Origin: JAFAYN01 sp963733105 | GTDB lineage: Bacteria; Gemmatimonadota; Gemmatimonadetes; Longimicrobiales; Longimicrobiaceae | Length of the DNA stretch: 64,000 bases | Direction of reading: 5' to 3' | NCBI GenBank assembly: GCA_963733105.1 | Contig: CAVTCB010000005.1 | Coordinates: forward strand, 62,001 to 126,000 | In this document: positions 17,441 through 28,476 of the stretch, piece by piece | Position numbering within the stretch: position 1 is the first letter of the stretch | Layout: every line of letters begins with the position of its first letter | Position numbers and translations under genes: made by a program | Notes under the pieces: generated by a model | Told to the model about the DNA's origin: nothing | Databases searched by the model: none | Seen by the model: the letters and a program-made list of their open reading frames with translations, nothing else

Positions 17441-18029
17441 CAGAATAGCCGGGGGGCAGCACGTCCGGCGTCTCACGCGCGGCGGCGGCGGCCAGGTCCT
17501 CCTCGAACGCACGTCTGCCCGCTCTCGCGACGAACGCGGCGACCGCGACGGGCCGCAGCCGGTGGAGGAACCGGTCGAGGAAGACCAGGAACAGGATCAG
17601 GCTGACGAGCACGAGGCCGCCGGTGGCCGTGACCCCGAGGTCGGGGACGTTTCCGCTCTCCGTGCGCCGCAGAAGCGCGAACGAGAACGTCGTCGTCCCG
17701 ACGAGCACGGCGAGGAGCGATTTCAGCAGCGGGTCGCGATAGAGGATCCGCATGTACCGCGCCGAGAACGTGCCCGTCGCGAGCTGCACGCCGAGGACGC
17801 TGACCGTGAGGGCGAAGCCCGTGAGCGCCACCATCGCCCCGACGATCGTCGCCAGCACGGTGGTCGCCGTCGAGGCGGAGTACGTCCAGTACGACGGGAC
17901 GTCCACGATGCGGTCGAGACGATTGCCGGCATCGCCGAGGACGGCACCCAGAATCCCGCCGAGGAGCGGCACCGCCCAGAGGCTCCCCTTCAGGGTCTGA
18001 CGCAGACGGAAGGTGGTGCTCCAGCTCAT
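17433..18029 (-). CDS. DUF2254 membrane protein, N-terminal part
   Basis: About 198 residues with four predicted membrane helices (AVPLLGGILGAVLG, ATTVLATIVGAMVALTGFAL, LLAVLVGTTTFSFALL, GLVLVSLILFLVFLDRFL), matching the membrane half of DUF2254. The ATG with complement at 18027-18029 starts MSWSTTFRLRQ. The stop comes just as homology should continue into the C-terminal part at 16745-17440. It is divergent from ndh; palindrome copy C lies between them, 91 bp upstream of this start, so shared regulation is possible. Confidence 0.75.
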   Translation of the reverse strand: MSWSTTFRLRQTLKGSLWAVPLLGGILGAVLGDAGNRLDRIVDVPSYWTYSASTATTVLATIVGAMVALTGFALTVSVLGVQLATGTFSARYMRILYRDPLLKSLLAVLVGTTTFSFALLRRTESGNVPDLGVTATGGLVLVSLILFLVFLDRFLHRLRPVAVAAFVARAGRRAFEEDLAAAAARETPDVLPPGYSDG

Positions 18030-18119
18030 CCTGTCGTCGTACGCCCGCGACTGCCTGTACGAACTCGTTCCACGAACTCTCAAGTGTGCTCAGGTCGACG
18101 GTCGACACCGCTCGGAAGC

Positions 18120-18165
18120 TTCGTCCGTTCTGGATGATGCCCCGCAGACGCCGGATCCGTACTCT
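18120..18165 (+). promoter_or_regulatory. Operator-promoter copy C, before ndh
   Basis: Palindrome TTCGTCC-GTTCT-GGATGAT at 18120-18138, 21 nt, then -10 hexamer TACTCT at 18160-18165. Transcription would begin at about 18172-18173, exactly at the ndh ATG, implying a leaderless mRNA. It also faces the divergent DUF2254 gene. Confidence 0.65.
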
Positions 18166-18172
18166 CGATCCG

Positions 18173-19453
18173 ATGCAGGGCACACCGACGCGGCGCCCGG
18201 TAGTGGTGATCCTCGGCGCAGGGTTCGCCGGCATCGGCGCGGCCCGAAAGCTGAAAGGCGTGGACGCGGACGTCGTGCTCGTGGACGCGCACGACTACCA
18301 CACGTTCCAGCCGCTCCTCTATCAGGTCGCCACCGACCTCCTCGAGCCCTCGGCGGTCGGCCATCCCGTACGCGATCTCTTTCACGAGCAACCGAACGTC
18401 GCCGTCCATCAGACGACCGTGACCGCGATCGACCTTGCGAGACGGGAGGTCACGTTCGCCGAGATGGCGCCGCTGCACTACGACTATCTGGTGCTGGCGC
18501 TCGGCGCCGAGGTCAACTTCTTCGGCACCGAGGGCGCCGCCGAGCACGCCTTCCCGATGTACACGCTCGCCGACGCGATGCGACTCAAGGAGCACATCCT
18601 CCTGAAGTGGGAGGCGGCCGACCGGGATCCGGCGCTCATCGAGGACGGTGCGCTCAACGTCGTCGTCGTCGGCGGCGGCGCGACCGGCGTCGAGTCCGCC
18701 GGCGCGCTCGCCGAGCTCTACCGCAGCAACTTCGTCGAGGACTACCCGCGCATCCCGCAGGAGAAAGCGCGACTGACCCTCGTCGAGGCCGGCCCGGCGC
18801 TCTTCTCGATGTTCAAGCAGGACATCCGGACCTATACGGAGCAGGCGCTGGAGAAGCGCGGCGTCGAGGTCGTCCTCGGGGAAGCGGTCGCAGCGATCGC
18901 GCCGACGCGGGTCACGCTCAAGTCGGGCACCGTGCTTCCGGCGCACACGCTCGTCTGGGGCGCAGGCCTGCAGGCGAACCCGATCGCGCAAGCACTCGGC
19001 GTCGAGCTGCAGCGGGGGAACCGCGTTCCCGTCGAGCCCGATCTCAGCCTCGCCGGCCATCCCGAGGTATTCGCCGTCGGCGATGTCGCGTGGATCACGG
19101 ACACGAAGACGAACAAGGTGCTGCCCCAGCTGGGCTCGGTCGCGCTCCAGGCCGGCGAGCACGCCGGGGAGAACATCGCACGGCGCGTCGCGGGCAAGGA
19201 AGGCGAGCCCTTCCGCTACCACGACAAGGGCACGATGGCGACGATCGGGCGCGGTGCGGCGGTCATCCAGACGGCGCGCGGTCGGACGATCAAGGGCAAG
19301 ACCGCGTCACTCGCCTGGGGCGCCGTCCATCTCGCGCTGCTGTCGACGGGCGAGGACCGAGCCAAGGCGATGCTGGACTGGACGTGGGCAGGGTTCACGC
19401 ACGAGCGCCCGGGCCGGATCACGGTGAGAACGGACATGGAGCAGGGGCGATGA
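18173..19453 (+). CDS. ndh: Type II NADH dehydrogenase (NDH-2)
   Basis: A 426-residue non-proton-pumping NADH:quinone oxidoreductase. FAD site VVILGAGFAGIGAARKL at the N-terminus, NAD site VVVVGGGATGVESAGALAEL near residue 165, second FAD contact VFAVGDVAWI near 300, and a C-terminal membrane-anchoring amphipathic region. It passes electrons from NADH to quinone, for which cytochrome bd (cydAB, 31.3 kb) is a suitable terminal oxidase. ATG at 18173 follows a predicted leaderless promoter. It heads a run of overlapping genes (SCP2, zwf, GH15, GMC). Confidence 0.92.
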   Translation: MQGTPTRRPVVVILGAGFAGIGAARKLKGVDADVVLVDAHDYHTFQPLLYQVATDLLEPSAVGHPVRDLFHEQPNVAVHQTTVTAIDLARREVTFAEMAPLHYDYLVLALGAEVNFFGTEGAAEHAFPMYTLADAMRLKEHILLKWEAADRDPALIEDGALNVVVVGGGATGVESAGALAELYRSNFVEDYPRIPQEKARLTLVEAGPALFSMFKQDIRTYTEQALEKRGVEVVLGEAVAAIAPTRVTLKSGTVLPAHTLVWGAGLQANPIAQALGVELQRGNRVPVEPDLSLAGHPEVFAVGDVAWITDTKTNKVLPQLGSVALQAGEHAGENIARRVAGKEGEPFRYHDKGTMATIGRGAAVIQTARGRTIKGKTASLAWGAVHLALLSTGEDRAKAMLDWTWAGFTHERPGRITVRTDMEQGR

Positions 19454-19843
19454 CCGCGACCACGGCGTTCTTCGAAGAGCTCGGCCGGCACGGGCTACGA
19501 GCCGTTCTTGAAGGCGGCGACCGGGACCGTCCGCTTCGACCTCGACGACGGAGGTGTCATCGAGCACTGGCTCGTCGCCGTCGACAAGGGTGACATCGTC
19601 GTCTCGCGGGAGAACGCGGCGGCCGACTGCGTCGTCAGCGCCGACCGGGAGCTGTTCGACGTCGTCGTCGACGGCGAGATGAGCGCACTGGCGATGCTGC
19701 TGCGCGGCGCGATGATGGTCGAGGGTGATCGCGAGCTACATGACCTCTTCCAACAGTTCTTTCGTAACCCGCCGAACACGACACTGAAGCGACGCAGACA
19801 CCTCGAGCTGGTTGGGGTTGGAACGAGAGGAGAGACGGAATGA
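19450..19843 (+). CDS. SCP2 sterol-binding-domain protein (frameshifted)
   Basis: About 130 residues after removing one inserted G near 19488. The corrected N-terminus is FFEELGRHGYEPFLKAATGT, leading into an SCP2 fold (VRFDLDDGGVIEHWLVAVDKG, DCVVSADRELFDVVVDGEM). SCP2 domains bind lipids or other hydrophobic ligands; the ligand here is unknown. The ATG overlaps the ndh stop (ATGA), and the stop overlaps the zwf start, so it is translationally coupled on both sides. As written, the second frame can start only at the TTG at 19508. Confidence 0.75.
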
Positions 19844-21289
19844 CGACAAGCACAGGATCCACGATGGAGACCCGCGCGGCTCCGGCTGACAGCACCACAT
19901 CCGGGAACGAGCAGGGGGACGTCCTCGTGGTCTTCGGGATCACGGGCGACCTCGCGAAGGTGATGACGTTCCGGTCGCTGTACCGGCTCGAGAAGCGCGG
20001 GCTGCTGACGTGCCCGATCGTCGGAGTAGCCGTCGACGACTGGACGGTCGACCAGCTCAAGGAGCGTGCCCGCGAGTCGATCGAGGGCACCGGCGAGACG
20101 CTCGACAAGGCCGTCTTCGACCGTTTCGCGGACCGCCTCTCGTACGTCGAGGGCGACTTCGCGGACGCGGCGACGTACGGGCGAATCGCCGACGCGATCG
20201 AGGGCTTCGAGCAGCCGGTTTTCTACCTCGAGATTCCGCCGTTCCTGTTCGGCAGGGTCGTCAAGGGTCTCGCCGAGGCGGGGCTGACGAAGACGGGTCG
20301 TGTCGTGGTCGAGAAGCCGTTCGGGAACGACCGCGCCTCCGCCACCGCTCTTGCCGACGAGCTCCACCAGTACATCGACGAGTCGCAGCTCTACCGGATC
20401 GACCACTACCTCGGGAAGATGGGGCTCGAGGAGATCCTGCATCTGCGGTTCGCGAACGCGATGCTCGAGCCGCTCTGGAGCCGCGACTACGTCTCGAGCG
20501 TCGAGATCACGATGGTGGAGGACTTCGGCGTCGAGGATCGCGGGCACTTCTACGATCCCGTCGGGGCGCTCCGGGACGTCGTGGTCAACCACCTCATGCA
20601 GGTCGTTGCGGCCTGCGCCATGGAGGCGCCCGCCCGCGGCGACCCGCAGACGATCAAGGACGCTCAGGTGTCGCTCTTCCGCGCGATCGAGCCGGCGGAT
20701 CCCGCTCACTACGTGCGCGGGCAGTACGACGGCTACCGCGACATCGACGGCGTCGCGTCTGACTCGACGACCGAGACGTACGCGGCATTGCGGCTCGACA
20801 TCGAGAGCTGGCGCTGGTCCGGCGTCCCCTTCTTCATCCGAACCGGAAAGCGGATGCCGGTCACGCAGACAGAGCTCCGGCTCGTCTTCAAGGATCCGCC
20901 GAAGCTCGGCTTCAAGGCCTTCGAACACAAGCCGGAGCCGAACCAGCTCGTGATCAAGCTCGACCCGACGACGGGGATTCGGCTGATCGTCGAGGCGCAC
21001 CGCGCGGACGTCGAAGGTGCGTCGCGGATCGAGCTCGACATGGAGTTCGCGCGAGGAGGGAGGAGAGGGCCCAACCCCGTACGAGGTCCTGCTCCACGCG
21101 GCGATGGTCGGAGACAGCACGCGCTTCACCCGTCAGGACGGCGTCGAGGAGCAGTGGCGGATCATGCAGCCGCTGCTCGACGCGCCGCCGGAGGTGCATC
21201 CCTACGCGCCGGGATCGTGGGGCCCCGAGGCCGCGGACAAGCTCCTCGCCGGGCACGGCGGCTGGCACGGCCCGTGGATCGCGTCATGA
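19840..21289 (+). CDS. zwf: Glucose-6-phosphate 1-dehydrogenase (frameshifted)
   Basis: About 480 residues after correction. It oxidises glucose-6-phosphate to 6-phosphogluconolactone with NAD(P)+. Nucleotide-binding motif VVFGITGDLAK near residue 30; substrate motif YRIDHYLGKMG near 185 (canonical RIDHYLGKE, so one position differs); C-terminal PYEVLLHAAMVGDSTRF and EVHPYAPGSWGP. A single extra C near 21046 splits it; without it the junction reads EFAEEGGEGPTPYE as in normal enzymes. ATGA overlap with SCP2; its TGA overlaps the GH15 start. Divergent family member, possibly with relaxed cofactor use. Confidence 0.88.
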
Positions 21290-23195
21290 GCGCCGCCAAG
21301 GCGACAGACAAGACAGCTGCGCCGGCGGTGAGCAGAGTGCCGCCGCCCCCTCACCGTTCCCGCCGATCGCCGACTACGCGTTCCTCTCCAACTGCCACAC
21401 CGGCGCGCTCGTCGCCGCGGACGGCGCGATCGACTGGCTGTGCGCACCGAGCTTCGACTCGCCGAGCATGTTCGGCAGCCTGCTCGACCGCGAGGCCGGG
21501 TTCTTCCGCATCGCGCCGTACGGGATCAGCCATCCGACCGCCCGGGCCTACGTCCCCGGGACGAACGTCCTCGAGACGACCTGGAAGACGCCGAACGGCT
21601 GGGTGCTCGTCCGCGACGCGCTGACGATGGGACCCGGGGACGCCGAGGACACGATCACACCGCACACGCGGCCCCCGGCGGACGACGACGGCGACCACAT
21701 GCTCGTCCGCACGGTCGAGTGCCTCGAGGGCCGCGTCGAGGTCGAGCTCGTCTGCGAGCCGGCGTTCGACTACGGCCGTACCCCTGCCGAGTGGACGCTG
21801 GTGGAGGGCAGCCGCAACACGGCCGACGCGCAGGGAGCCGACCAGACCATCCGCCTGCAGTCCGATCTCGCCGCTCGGCATCGAGGGCAACCGCGTCCGC
21901 GGCCGGCACGTGCTCACGGAGGGCGACCGCACCTACTGCGCGCTCTCGTGGGCGGCAGGGCTCGCGGTCCCCGACTGATCTGGAGGACGCGGACCAGCGC
22001 ATCGCCGCGACGATCCGCTTCTGGCGGGCATGGCTCCAGCGGGCCCGAATCCCGGACCACCGCTGGCGCGACCCGATCCAACGCGCCGCGCTCACGATCA
22101 AGGGACTGACGTACATGCCTACGGGCGCGACGGTCGCGGCGCTGACGACGTCGCTGCCCGAGACGCCGGGCGGCGAGCGCAACTGGGACTACCGCTACAC
22201 CTGGATCCGGGACACCACGTTCACCCTGCAGGCGCTGCACTGGCTGAACCTGGACTGGGAGGCCGACGAGTTCATGCAGTTCGTGGCCGACGTCGAGCCG
22301 ACCGAGGACGGCTCGCTGCAGATCATGTACGGGATCGACGGACGCCGCGACCTGACGGAGACGACGCGGGACGACCTCAGCGGCTACGCGGGCGCCAGGC
22401 CGGTGCGCATCGGCAACGGGGCCTTCGACCAGCGGCAGAACGACGTCTTCGGCGCGGCGCTCGACTCGATCCTGCTCCACACCCGCCACGGCAACCGCCT
22501 CCCGCGGCGCCTGTGGCCGATCGTGCAGTCGCAGGCCGAGGGCGCCATCCGGGTCTGGCGCGAGCCCGACCAGGGGATCTGGGAGGCCCGCGGCAAGCCG
22601 CAGCACTACGTGTCCTCGAAGCTGATGTGCTGGGTCGCCCTCGACCGCGCCGCCCAGCTGGCCGAGATCCGCGGCGACCCGGCTCTCGCAGGAGAGCTGG
22701 CGGGCCACCGCCGAGGAGATCCGCGCCGACATCCTCGAGCACGGGGTCGACGACCGCGGCGTGCTCTGCCAGCACTACGGCACGAAGGCACTCGACGCGT
22801 CCGCCCTGATGGCGGCGATCTTCGGCTTCCTGCCGGGAGACGACGAGCGGCTGAAGGCAACGGTGAAGGCGATCGCCGAGGAGCTGACCGAGCACGGGTT
22901 CGTCCTGCGGTACAGGACCGACGAGACGGACGACGGCCTCTCGGGCAAGGAGGGGACGTTCCTCATCTGCTCGTTCTGGCTCGTCTCGGCGCTCGCGATC
23001 GTGGGCGAGCTGCAGGCCGCCCGCGACCTGATGGAGCGGCTGCTGCGGGTCGGCTCGCCGCTCGGGCTCTACGCCGAGGAGTTCGACGCCGACACGGGGC
23101 GCCACCTCGGCAACTTCCCGCAGGCCTTCTCGCACCTGGCGCTGATGGAGGCCGCGGCCCGGATCATCGTCTCCGAGCAGCTGAAGGAGCACTGA
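21286..23195 (+). CDS. Glycoside hydrolase family 15 protein (glucoamylase/trehalase-like, frameshifted)
   Basis: About 630 residues after correction, spanning the N-terminal beta-sandwich (IADYAFLSNCHTGALVAADG) and the alpha/alpha barrel (GGERNWDYRYTWIRD, YAEEFDADTGRHLGNFPQ). The family hydrolyses alpha-linked glucans or trehalose to glucose; actinobacterial members of this type include trehalases. Frames break near 21343 (-1 or +2), 21870, 21967 and 22690 (each +1). The ATG overlaps the zwf stop. Lying between zwf and a GMC oxidoreductase with an aldose epimerase downstream, it probably feeds glucose into an oxidative route. Confidence 0.85.
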
Positions 23196-24746
23196 TGGAT
23201 AGCTACGACGTGATCATCATCGGGACGGGCGCCGGCGGCGGCACCCTCGCCCGTCACCTCGCCCCCTCGGGGAAGCGGATCCTCCTGTTGGAGCGCGGCG
23301 ACTGGCTCCCGCGCGAGCCGTCGAACTGGTCCGCGCACGACGTCTTCGTCGACAACCGCTACGTGTCCGAGGACACCTGGTACGACGACGCGGGCAAGAC
23401 CTTCCAGCCGCAGATCCACTACTTCGTCGGCGGGGCGACGAAGCTCTACGGAGCCGCGCTCTACCGCCTTCGGAAGGAGGACTTCGGCGAGCTCCAGCAC
23501 GCAGGCGGCATCTCGCCGGCGTGGCCGATCGAGTACGACGAGCTCGAGCCGTACTACACCCTCGCCGAGCAGCTGTACGAGGTCCGCGGCGCGCGCGGGG
23601 AGGACCCGACCGAGCCGCCGGCGAGCGCGCCGTACCCGTTCCCGGCGCTCTCGCACGAGCCGCGGATCCAGCAGCTCTCGGACGACCTCGAGGCGGCGGG
23701 CTACCACCCGTTCCACGCGCCGTGCGGCGTGCGGCTGACCGAGACGAACCTGCCGTACAGCCACTGCATCCGCTGCGCGACGTGCGACGGCTTCCCTTGC
23801 CTCGTCCACGCCAAGTCCGACGCCGAGGTGCTCGGCGTGCGGCCGGCGCTCGAGCATCCGAACGTGACGCTGCTGACGAACGCGCGGGTGGTCAAGCTCG
23901 AGACGAACGGGTCGGGGAACGAGGTCGCCGCGGTCGTCGTCGAGCGGGACGGCGAGACCGAGCGCTTCGCGGCGGACATCGTCGTCGTCGCCTGCGGCGC
24001 CGCCAACACCGCCAAGCTGCTGCTCGCGTCGGCCAACGACCAGCACCCGAACGGGCTCGCCAACGGCTCCGACCAGGTCGGCCGCAACTACATGTTCCAC
24101 GACTCAGCTCGCGGTGCTCGCGCTCTCGCAGGAGGAGAACCCGACCGTGTTCCAGAAGACGCTCGGGCTGAACGACTTCTACTTCGGCGCCGACGACTTC
24201 GAGTTCCCGCTCGGGAACATCCAGATGGTCGGGAAGTCGTCGTCGCAGATGTACCGCGGCGAGAAGCCCGGTCAGACGCGACTCGCGCCCGAGTGGACGC
24301 TCGAACGGGTGGCCAAGCACGCGATCGACTTCTGGCTCTCGACGGAGGACCTGCCGAGCCCCGACAACCGGGTCACGCTCGCGCCCGACGGCAACGTCCG
24401 CCTCACCTACTCGGAGACGAACGGTGAGGCGCGGAAGCGGCTCTACGAGAAGCTCAAGTCGCTGCTGCCGAAGCTGAACATGAACGAGGGCCACCTCTTC
24501 CACCGCTTCGCGTACATGGCGAACGAGATCCCGGTCGCCGGGTGCGCCCACCAGGCGGGCACGTGCCGCTTCGGGTCCGACCCCGCGTCGTCGGCGCTGA
24601 ACACCGACTGCCGGGCTCACGAGGTCGACAACCTCTACGTCGTCGACACGAGCATCTTCCCGAGCATCGGCGCCGTCAACCCGGCGCTCACGGCGATGGC
24701 CAACTCGCTGCGCGTCGGCGACCACCTGCTCGAGCGGATGAAGTAG
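23195..24746 (+). CDS. GMC-family oxidoreductase (frameshifted)
   Basis: About 516 residues. FAD-binding motif VIIIGTGAGGGTLARHL at the N-terminus, a Cys cluster CIRCATCDGFPC in the middle, and the C-terminal signature with NPALTAMANSLRVGDHLL. GMC enzymes oxidise alcohols or sugars using FAD. The Cys cluster resembles that of sugar/polyol dehydrogenase-like members and may bind a metal or mediate electron transfer. One +1 insertion near 24100 splits the frame. The ATG overlaps the GH15 stop (TGATG). Context suggests glucose or a related sugar as substrate; this is inference. Confidence 0.85.
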
Positions 24747-24758
24747 CCCGGGCTCGGA

Positions 24759-25974
24759 ATGGCGAGCAGGACCGAGGCGAACGTCGTCTACGCCGCCGGC
24801 GTGGTGCAGGGCATCGCCCTGGTCACCTTCCCGGCCGCGAGCACGATCTTCACCGATCCGGACGAGTACGACCTCTCGAGCACGCAGTACGGAACCCTGT
24901 TCCTGCCGCAGGTGATCACCGCGATCACCACCGCCTTGCTGGGCGCGACTCTCGCCGGCCGCTACGGCACCAAGCGCGTCTACCTGGCAGGCCTCGCCGC
25001 GGGTCTCGTCTCGATGGTGGTGCTGATCATCAGCCAGTTCCTGACGGAGGACAAGGAGCTCGCATACGGCCTGCTCCTCGTTGCCACCGCCTTCCTGGGC
25101 GCGGGCTTCGGCCTCAGCGTGCCGGCGCTGAACACGTTCGCCGCCGCGTTTCACCCGGGCGCCGTCGACCGCTCGATTCTCGTCCTCAACGCCCTGCTCG
25201 GGCTCGGCACGGTCCTGGCACCCGTGTTCGTGGCGATCTTCGTCGGCCTGGGCTTCTGGTGGGGGCTGCCGGTGACATCGGCTTGCCTGCTCGTCGCGCT
25301 CCTCGTCGTCAGCGTGCGGCTGCCGCTGCGCATCGAGGCTCGCCGGTCCGTTGCCACACGAGCACGGCAAGGGAATCCCCGTCCGGTTCTGGGTCTATGC
25401 GGGGTTCGCCGTTCTCTACGGCGTGTGCGAGACCGTCAACGGCAACTGGTCTCAGCTGGACATGACGAGCGAGCTCGGCGCGTCGACGACGCAAGCCGCC
25501 CTCGCGCTCACCGCGTTCTGGGCGATGGTCACGCTCGGCCGAGTGCTCTTCGCGGCCGTCCAGCGTTGGGTCCCGTCGCGGCTGACCTACCATGCGCTGC
25601 CCTTCGTCGTGGCCGCGGCGTTCCTCGTGATCGCGGTCCTCCCCGACGACGAGCCCGCTCTCGGCATCCTCGCGTTCGGCCTGGCCGGCCTCGGTTGCTC
25701 GGCGCTCCTGCCGCTGACGATCAGCTTCGGCCAGGAGGAGCTCACCGCCTTCTCGGCCGGTGTGGCGGGAGGCGTGATCGCCTTCTACCAGCTCGGGTAC
25801 GGGATCGCGGCCTTCGGTGTCGGCCCGCTCCAGGACCGCGGCGTGAGCCTGCCCGAGATCTATGCGTTCTCGGCCGTCGTCGCCGCCTGCATGGGCGCGT
25901 GGTCCTTCGCGGTCGCCCGGCGGCGGCCGAGCCCGACCTCCCTCCATCCGCAGCTCGGCCACGGCGCCCGGTGA
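24759..25974 (+). CDS. MFS transporter (frameshifted)
   Basis: About 404 residues with 12 expected membrane helices. N-half: VVYAAGVVQGIALVTFPAAS, LFLPQVITAITTALLGATLAG, RYGTKRVYLAGLAAGL (the loop 2-3 motif). C-half: VRFWVYAGFAVLYGVCETV and GVAGGVIAFYQLGYGIAAFG. It resembles sugar or drug MFS proteins with a FucP-like second half (EELTAFSAGVAGG). One +1 insertion near 25347 separates the halves. The gene starts 12 bp after the GMC stop, so it belongs to the same transcript. Confidence 0.8.
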
Positions 25975-25984
25975 CGCCGGTCGA

Positions 25985-26030
25985 TTCATCCGGTTGGGAT
26001 GATGCGCGGCCCCGCGCGCTGTTGTCCAAT
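25985..26030 (+). promoter_or_regulatory. Operator-promoter copy B, before the second MFS gene
   Basis: Palindrome TTCATCC-GGTTG-GGATGAT at 25985-26003, 21 nt, then hexamer TCCAAT at 26025-26030. The GTG start of the next gene is at 26040, so the transcript would have almost no leader. It lies just after the first MFS gene stop and gives the downstream genes their own promoter. Confidence 0.6.
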
Positions 26031-26039
26031 CGGGTAATC

Positions 26040-27553
26040 GTGAGCACGGTCGCGGCAGAACCGAAGACGATCAGATCCACCATTCCGGCGCGACTGGATC
26101 GCTTGAGCTGGTCGCCGTTCCACACCCGGATGGTCGCAGGGCTCGGGGCTGCGTGGATCCTGGACGGCCTCCAGATCACGATCGCGAGCTCCGTGACGGG
26201 CGTGCTCATTCAGCCCGACACGCTCGACATGACCTCGACGCCAGGTGGGCCTGATCGCGACGGTCTACCTCGTCGGTCAGGTGGTCGGCGCGCTCGTCTT
26301 CGGACGACTCTCCGACCAGCTGGGCCGCAAGCGCCTGCTGATCTACACGCTGCTCCTGTACCTGTTCGGCACCGGGCTCGCCGCGTTCACGGTGAACGAC
26401 GGCGGCTGGCTGTGGCTCGCCTGGTTCTACGGCACCCGGTTCATCGCGGGGATGGGGATCGGCGGCCAGTACGCGGCGATCAACTCCGCGATCGACGAGA
26501 TGATGCCCTCGAAGTACCGGGGCCGCGTCGACATCTGGATCAACGGCACGTACTGGGCGGGGGCGATCCTCGGCTCGCTCGCCTCTCTCGTCTTCCTCAA
26601 CGCTGTTTGCGCCCAATGTCGGTTGGCGCCTCGCATTCCTGATGGGGCCGGTCCTCGCGATCGTCGTGATCATCGTGGCAAGGACGCTGCCCGAGAGCCC
26701 CAGGTGGCTCATGACCCACGGCCGACATGGAGGAGGCGGAGGCAGAGCTACGGAAGATCGAGGACGCCGTTCGCGCGTCGGGCCAGGAGCTCGAGCCGGT
26801 CGACGACTCGCAGGCGCTCGAGCTCAAGCCGGAGAAGCGGTACGGCTACGTCACGTTCCTGGGCCTCGTCTTCCGCACCTACCCGAAGCGGGCGATCCTC
26901 GGCGCGACGCTGATGATCACCCAGTCGTTCCTCTACAACGCCATCTACTTCACCTACGGGCTCGTGCTCGTCCAGTTCTACGACGTTCCCGCCGACCAGG
27001 TGCCTCTGTACGGGCTCGCATTCGCGGTCGGCAACCTGTGCGGGCCGCTCATACTCGGGCCACTCTTCGACATCGTGGGCCGGAAGCCGATGATCTCGGG
27101 CACGTACATCATCTCGGGCGTCTTGCTCGCGATCAGCGGCTGGCTCTTCGACAAGGGCGACCTCACCGCGACGACGCAGACCTTCTGCTGGATCGTCATC
27201 TTCTTCTTCGCCTCCGCAGGGGCGAGCGCCGCCTACCTCACGGTCAGCGAGACGTGGCCGATCGAGATCCGTGCCGAGGCGATCGCAGTGTTCTTCGCCA
27301 TCGCGCAGATCTTCGGAGCGCTCGGCCCCGTCTTCTACGGTGCGCTGATCGGCACCGGCTCCAATCCGACGCGGGCTCTTCATCGGCTACGTCATCGGGG
27401 GAGCGATCATGGTCTTCGGCGGGATCGTCGAGCTCCTCATCGGGATCAAGGCGGAAGGGAAGTCGCTCGAGGACATCACGAAACCGATGACCTCCGTCGA
27501 GGCGGAGGCCGCCCGGCCTAACGGGCGTCGAGCAGGACCTACGCCCGAGATGA
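26040..27553 (+). CDS. MFS transporter, metabolite/sugar:H+ symporter type (frameshifted)
   Basis: About 500 residues after correction. The N-terminal motif FGRLSDQLGRKRLLIYTLLL and GRKPMISGTYIISGVLLA in the second half are the paired MFS loops; ARTLPESPRWLM is the sugar-porter PESPR motif. GTG at 26040 follows promoter copy B. At least four +1 insertions (about 26242, 26604, 26725 and 27371) break it. As written, its last frame runs on into the aldose epimerase. One further +1 insertion before 27548 would end it at a TGA overlapping the epimerase ATG (ATGA), which I think is the true arrangement. Confidence 0.8.
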
Positions 27554-28467
27554 CCGCGCCGTCCGGCGAGCAAGTCGAGATCTCGTTCGACGACCAGCGG
27601 GCTGTCGTCGTCGAGGTCGGTGGAGGCCTGCGCGCCTACTCGGCGGGCGATCGCGAGCTCCTCGACGGGTACGGCGCCGACGAGATGTGCACCTCGGGAC
27701 GGGGGCAGGTCCTCCTCCCCTGGCCGAACCGGCTGGAGGACGGGAGCTACGAGTTCGAGGGACGTCGGCACCGGCTCGCGCTGACCGAGCCGGATACGCG
27801 AACGGCGATTCACGGTCTCGTTCGCTGGGTCAGCTGGAAGGTCGGCGAACGCGAGCCGAACCGGGTCGTGCTCGAGCACATGCTCCATCCCCAGCCGGGC
27901 TATCCGTTCTCGCTCGCCCTCAGCATCGAGTACGAGCTCTCCGAACGCGGGCTCCTCGTGCGTACGACCGCAATGAACACCGGGACTGAAACGTGTCCGT
28001 ACGGGGTGGGCGCGCATCCGTACCTGACCGTCGGGACGGAGACGATCGACGCGGTGATCCTGCACGCGCCGGGCCGGACGGTGCTGCAATCCGACGAGCG
28101 CGGGCTCCCGGTCGGCACGGCGTCCGTCGAGGGCACGGAGTACGACTTCCGGCAACCCAGGCCGATCGGCTCGACGACGCTCGACAACGCCTTCACCGAC
28201 CTCGAGCGCGACGAGGACGGCATCGCCCGGGTCGAGCTCCGCGAACCGGAGCACGGCGCGGGGGTCACGCTCTGGGTCGACAAGACCTACGCTTACCTGA
28301 TGCTCTTCACTGGAGACCCGCTCCCGGACGTCAACCGGCGGAGCCTCGCCGTCGAGCCGATGACGTGCCCGCCGAATGCGTTCCGCAGCGGTGAGTCCCT
28401 GATCCGCCTGGAGCCCGGCGACTCGATCACGAGCGAGTGGGGCATCGTTCCGTCGGCCGGCGTCTGA
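27550..28467 (+). CDS. Aldose 1-epimerase (galactose mutarotase-like)
   Basis: About 305 residues of the galactose-mutarotase fold, which interconverts alpha and beta anomers of aldoses. Key segments are LLPWPNRLEDGSYEFEGRRH, AIHGLVRWVSW (conserved His), VGAHPYL (second conserved His) and the Glu-containing LAVEPMTCPPNAF. Length and order are typical. ATG at 27550. It follows a sugar MFS gene and belongs with GH15, GMC and zwf in sugar use. The apparent fusion to the MFS protein probably results from a lost frame. Confidence 0.88.
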   Translation: MTAPSGEQVEISFDDQRAVVVEVGGGLRAYSAGDRELLDGYGADEMCTSGRGQVLLPWPNRLEDGSYEFEGRRHRLALTEPDTRTAIHGLVRWVSWKVGEREPNRVVLEHMLHPQPGYPFSLALSIEYELSERGLLVRTTAMNTGTETCPYGVGAHPYLTVGTETIDAVILHAPGRTVLQSDERGLPVGTASVEGTEYDFRQPRPIGSTTLDNAFTDLERDEDGIARVELREPEHGAGVTLWVDKTYAYLMLFTGDPLPDVNRRSLAVEPMTCPPNAFRSGESLIRLEPGDSITSEWGIVPSAGV

Positions 28468-28476
28468 CGCCCGGCG

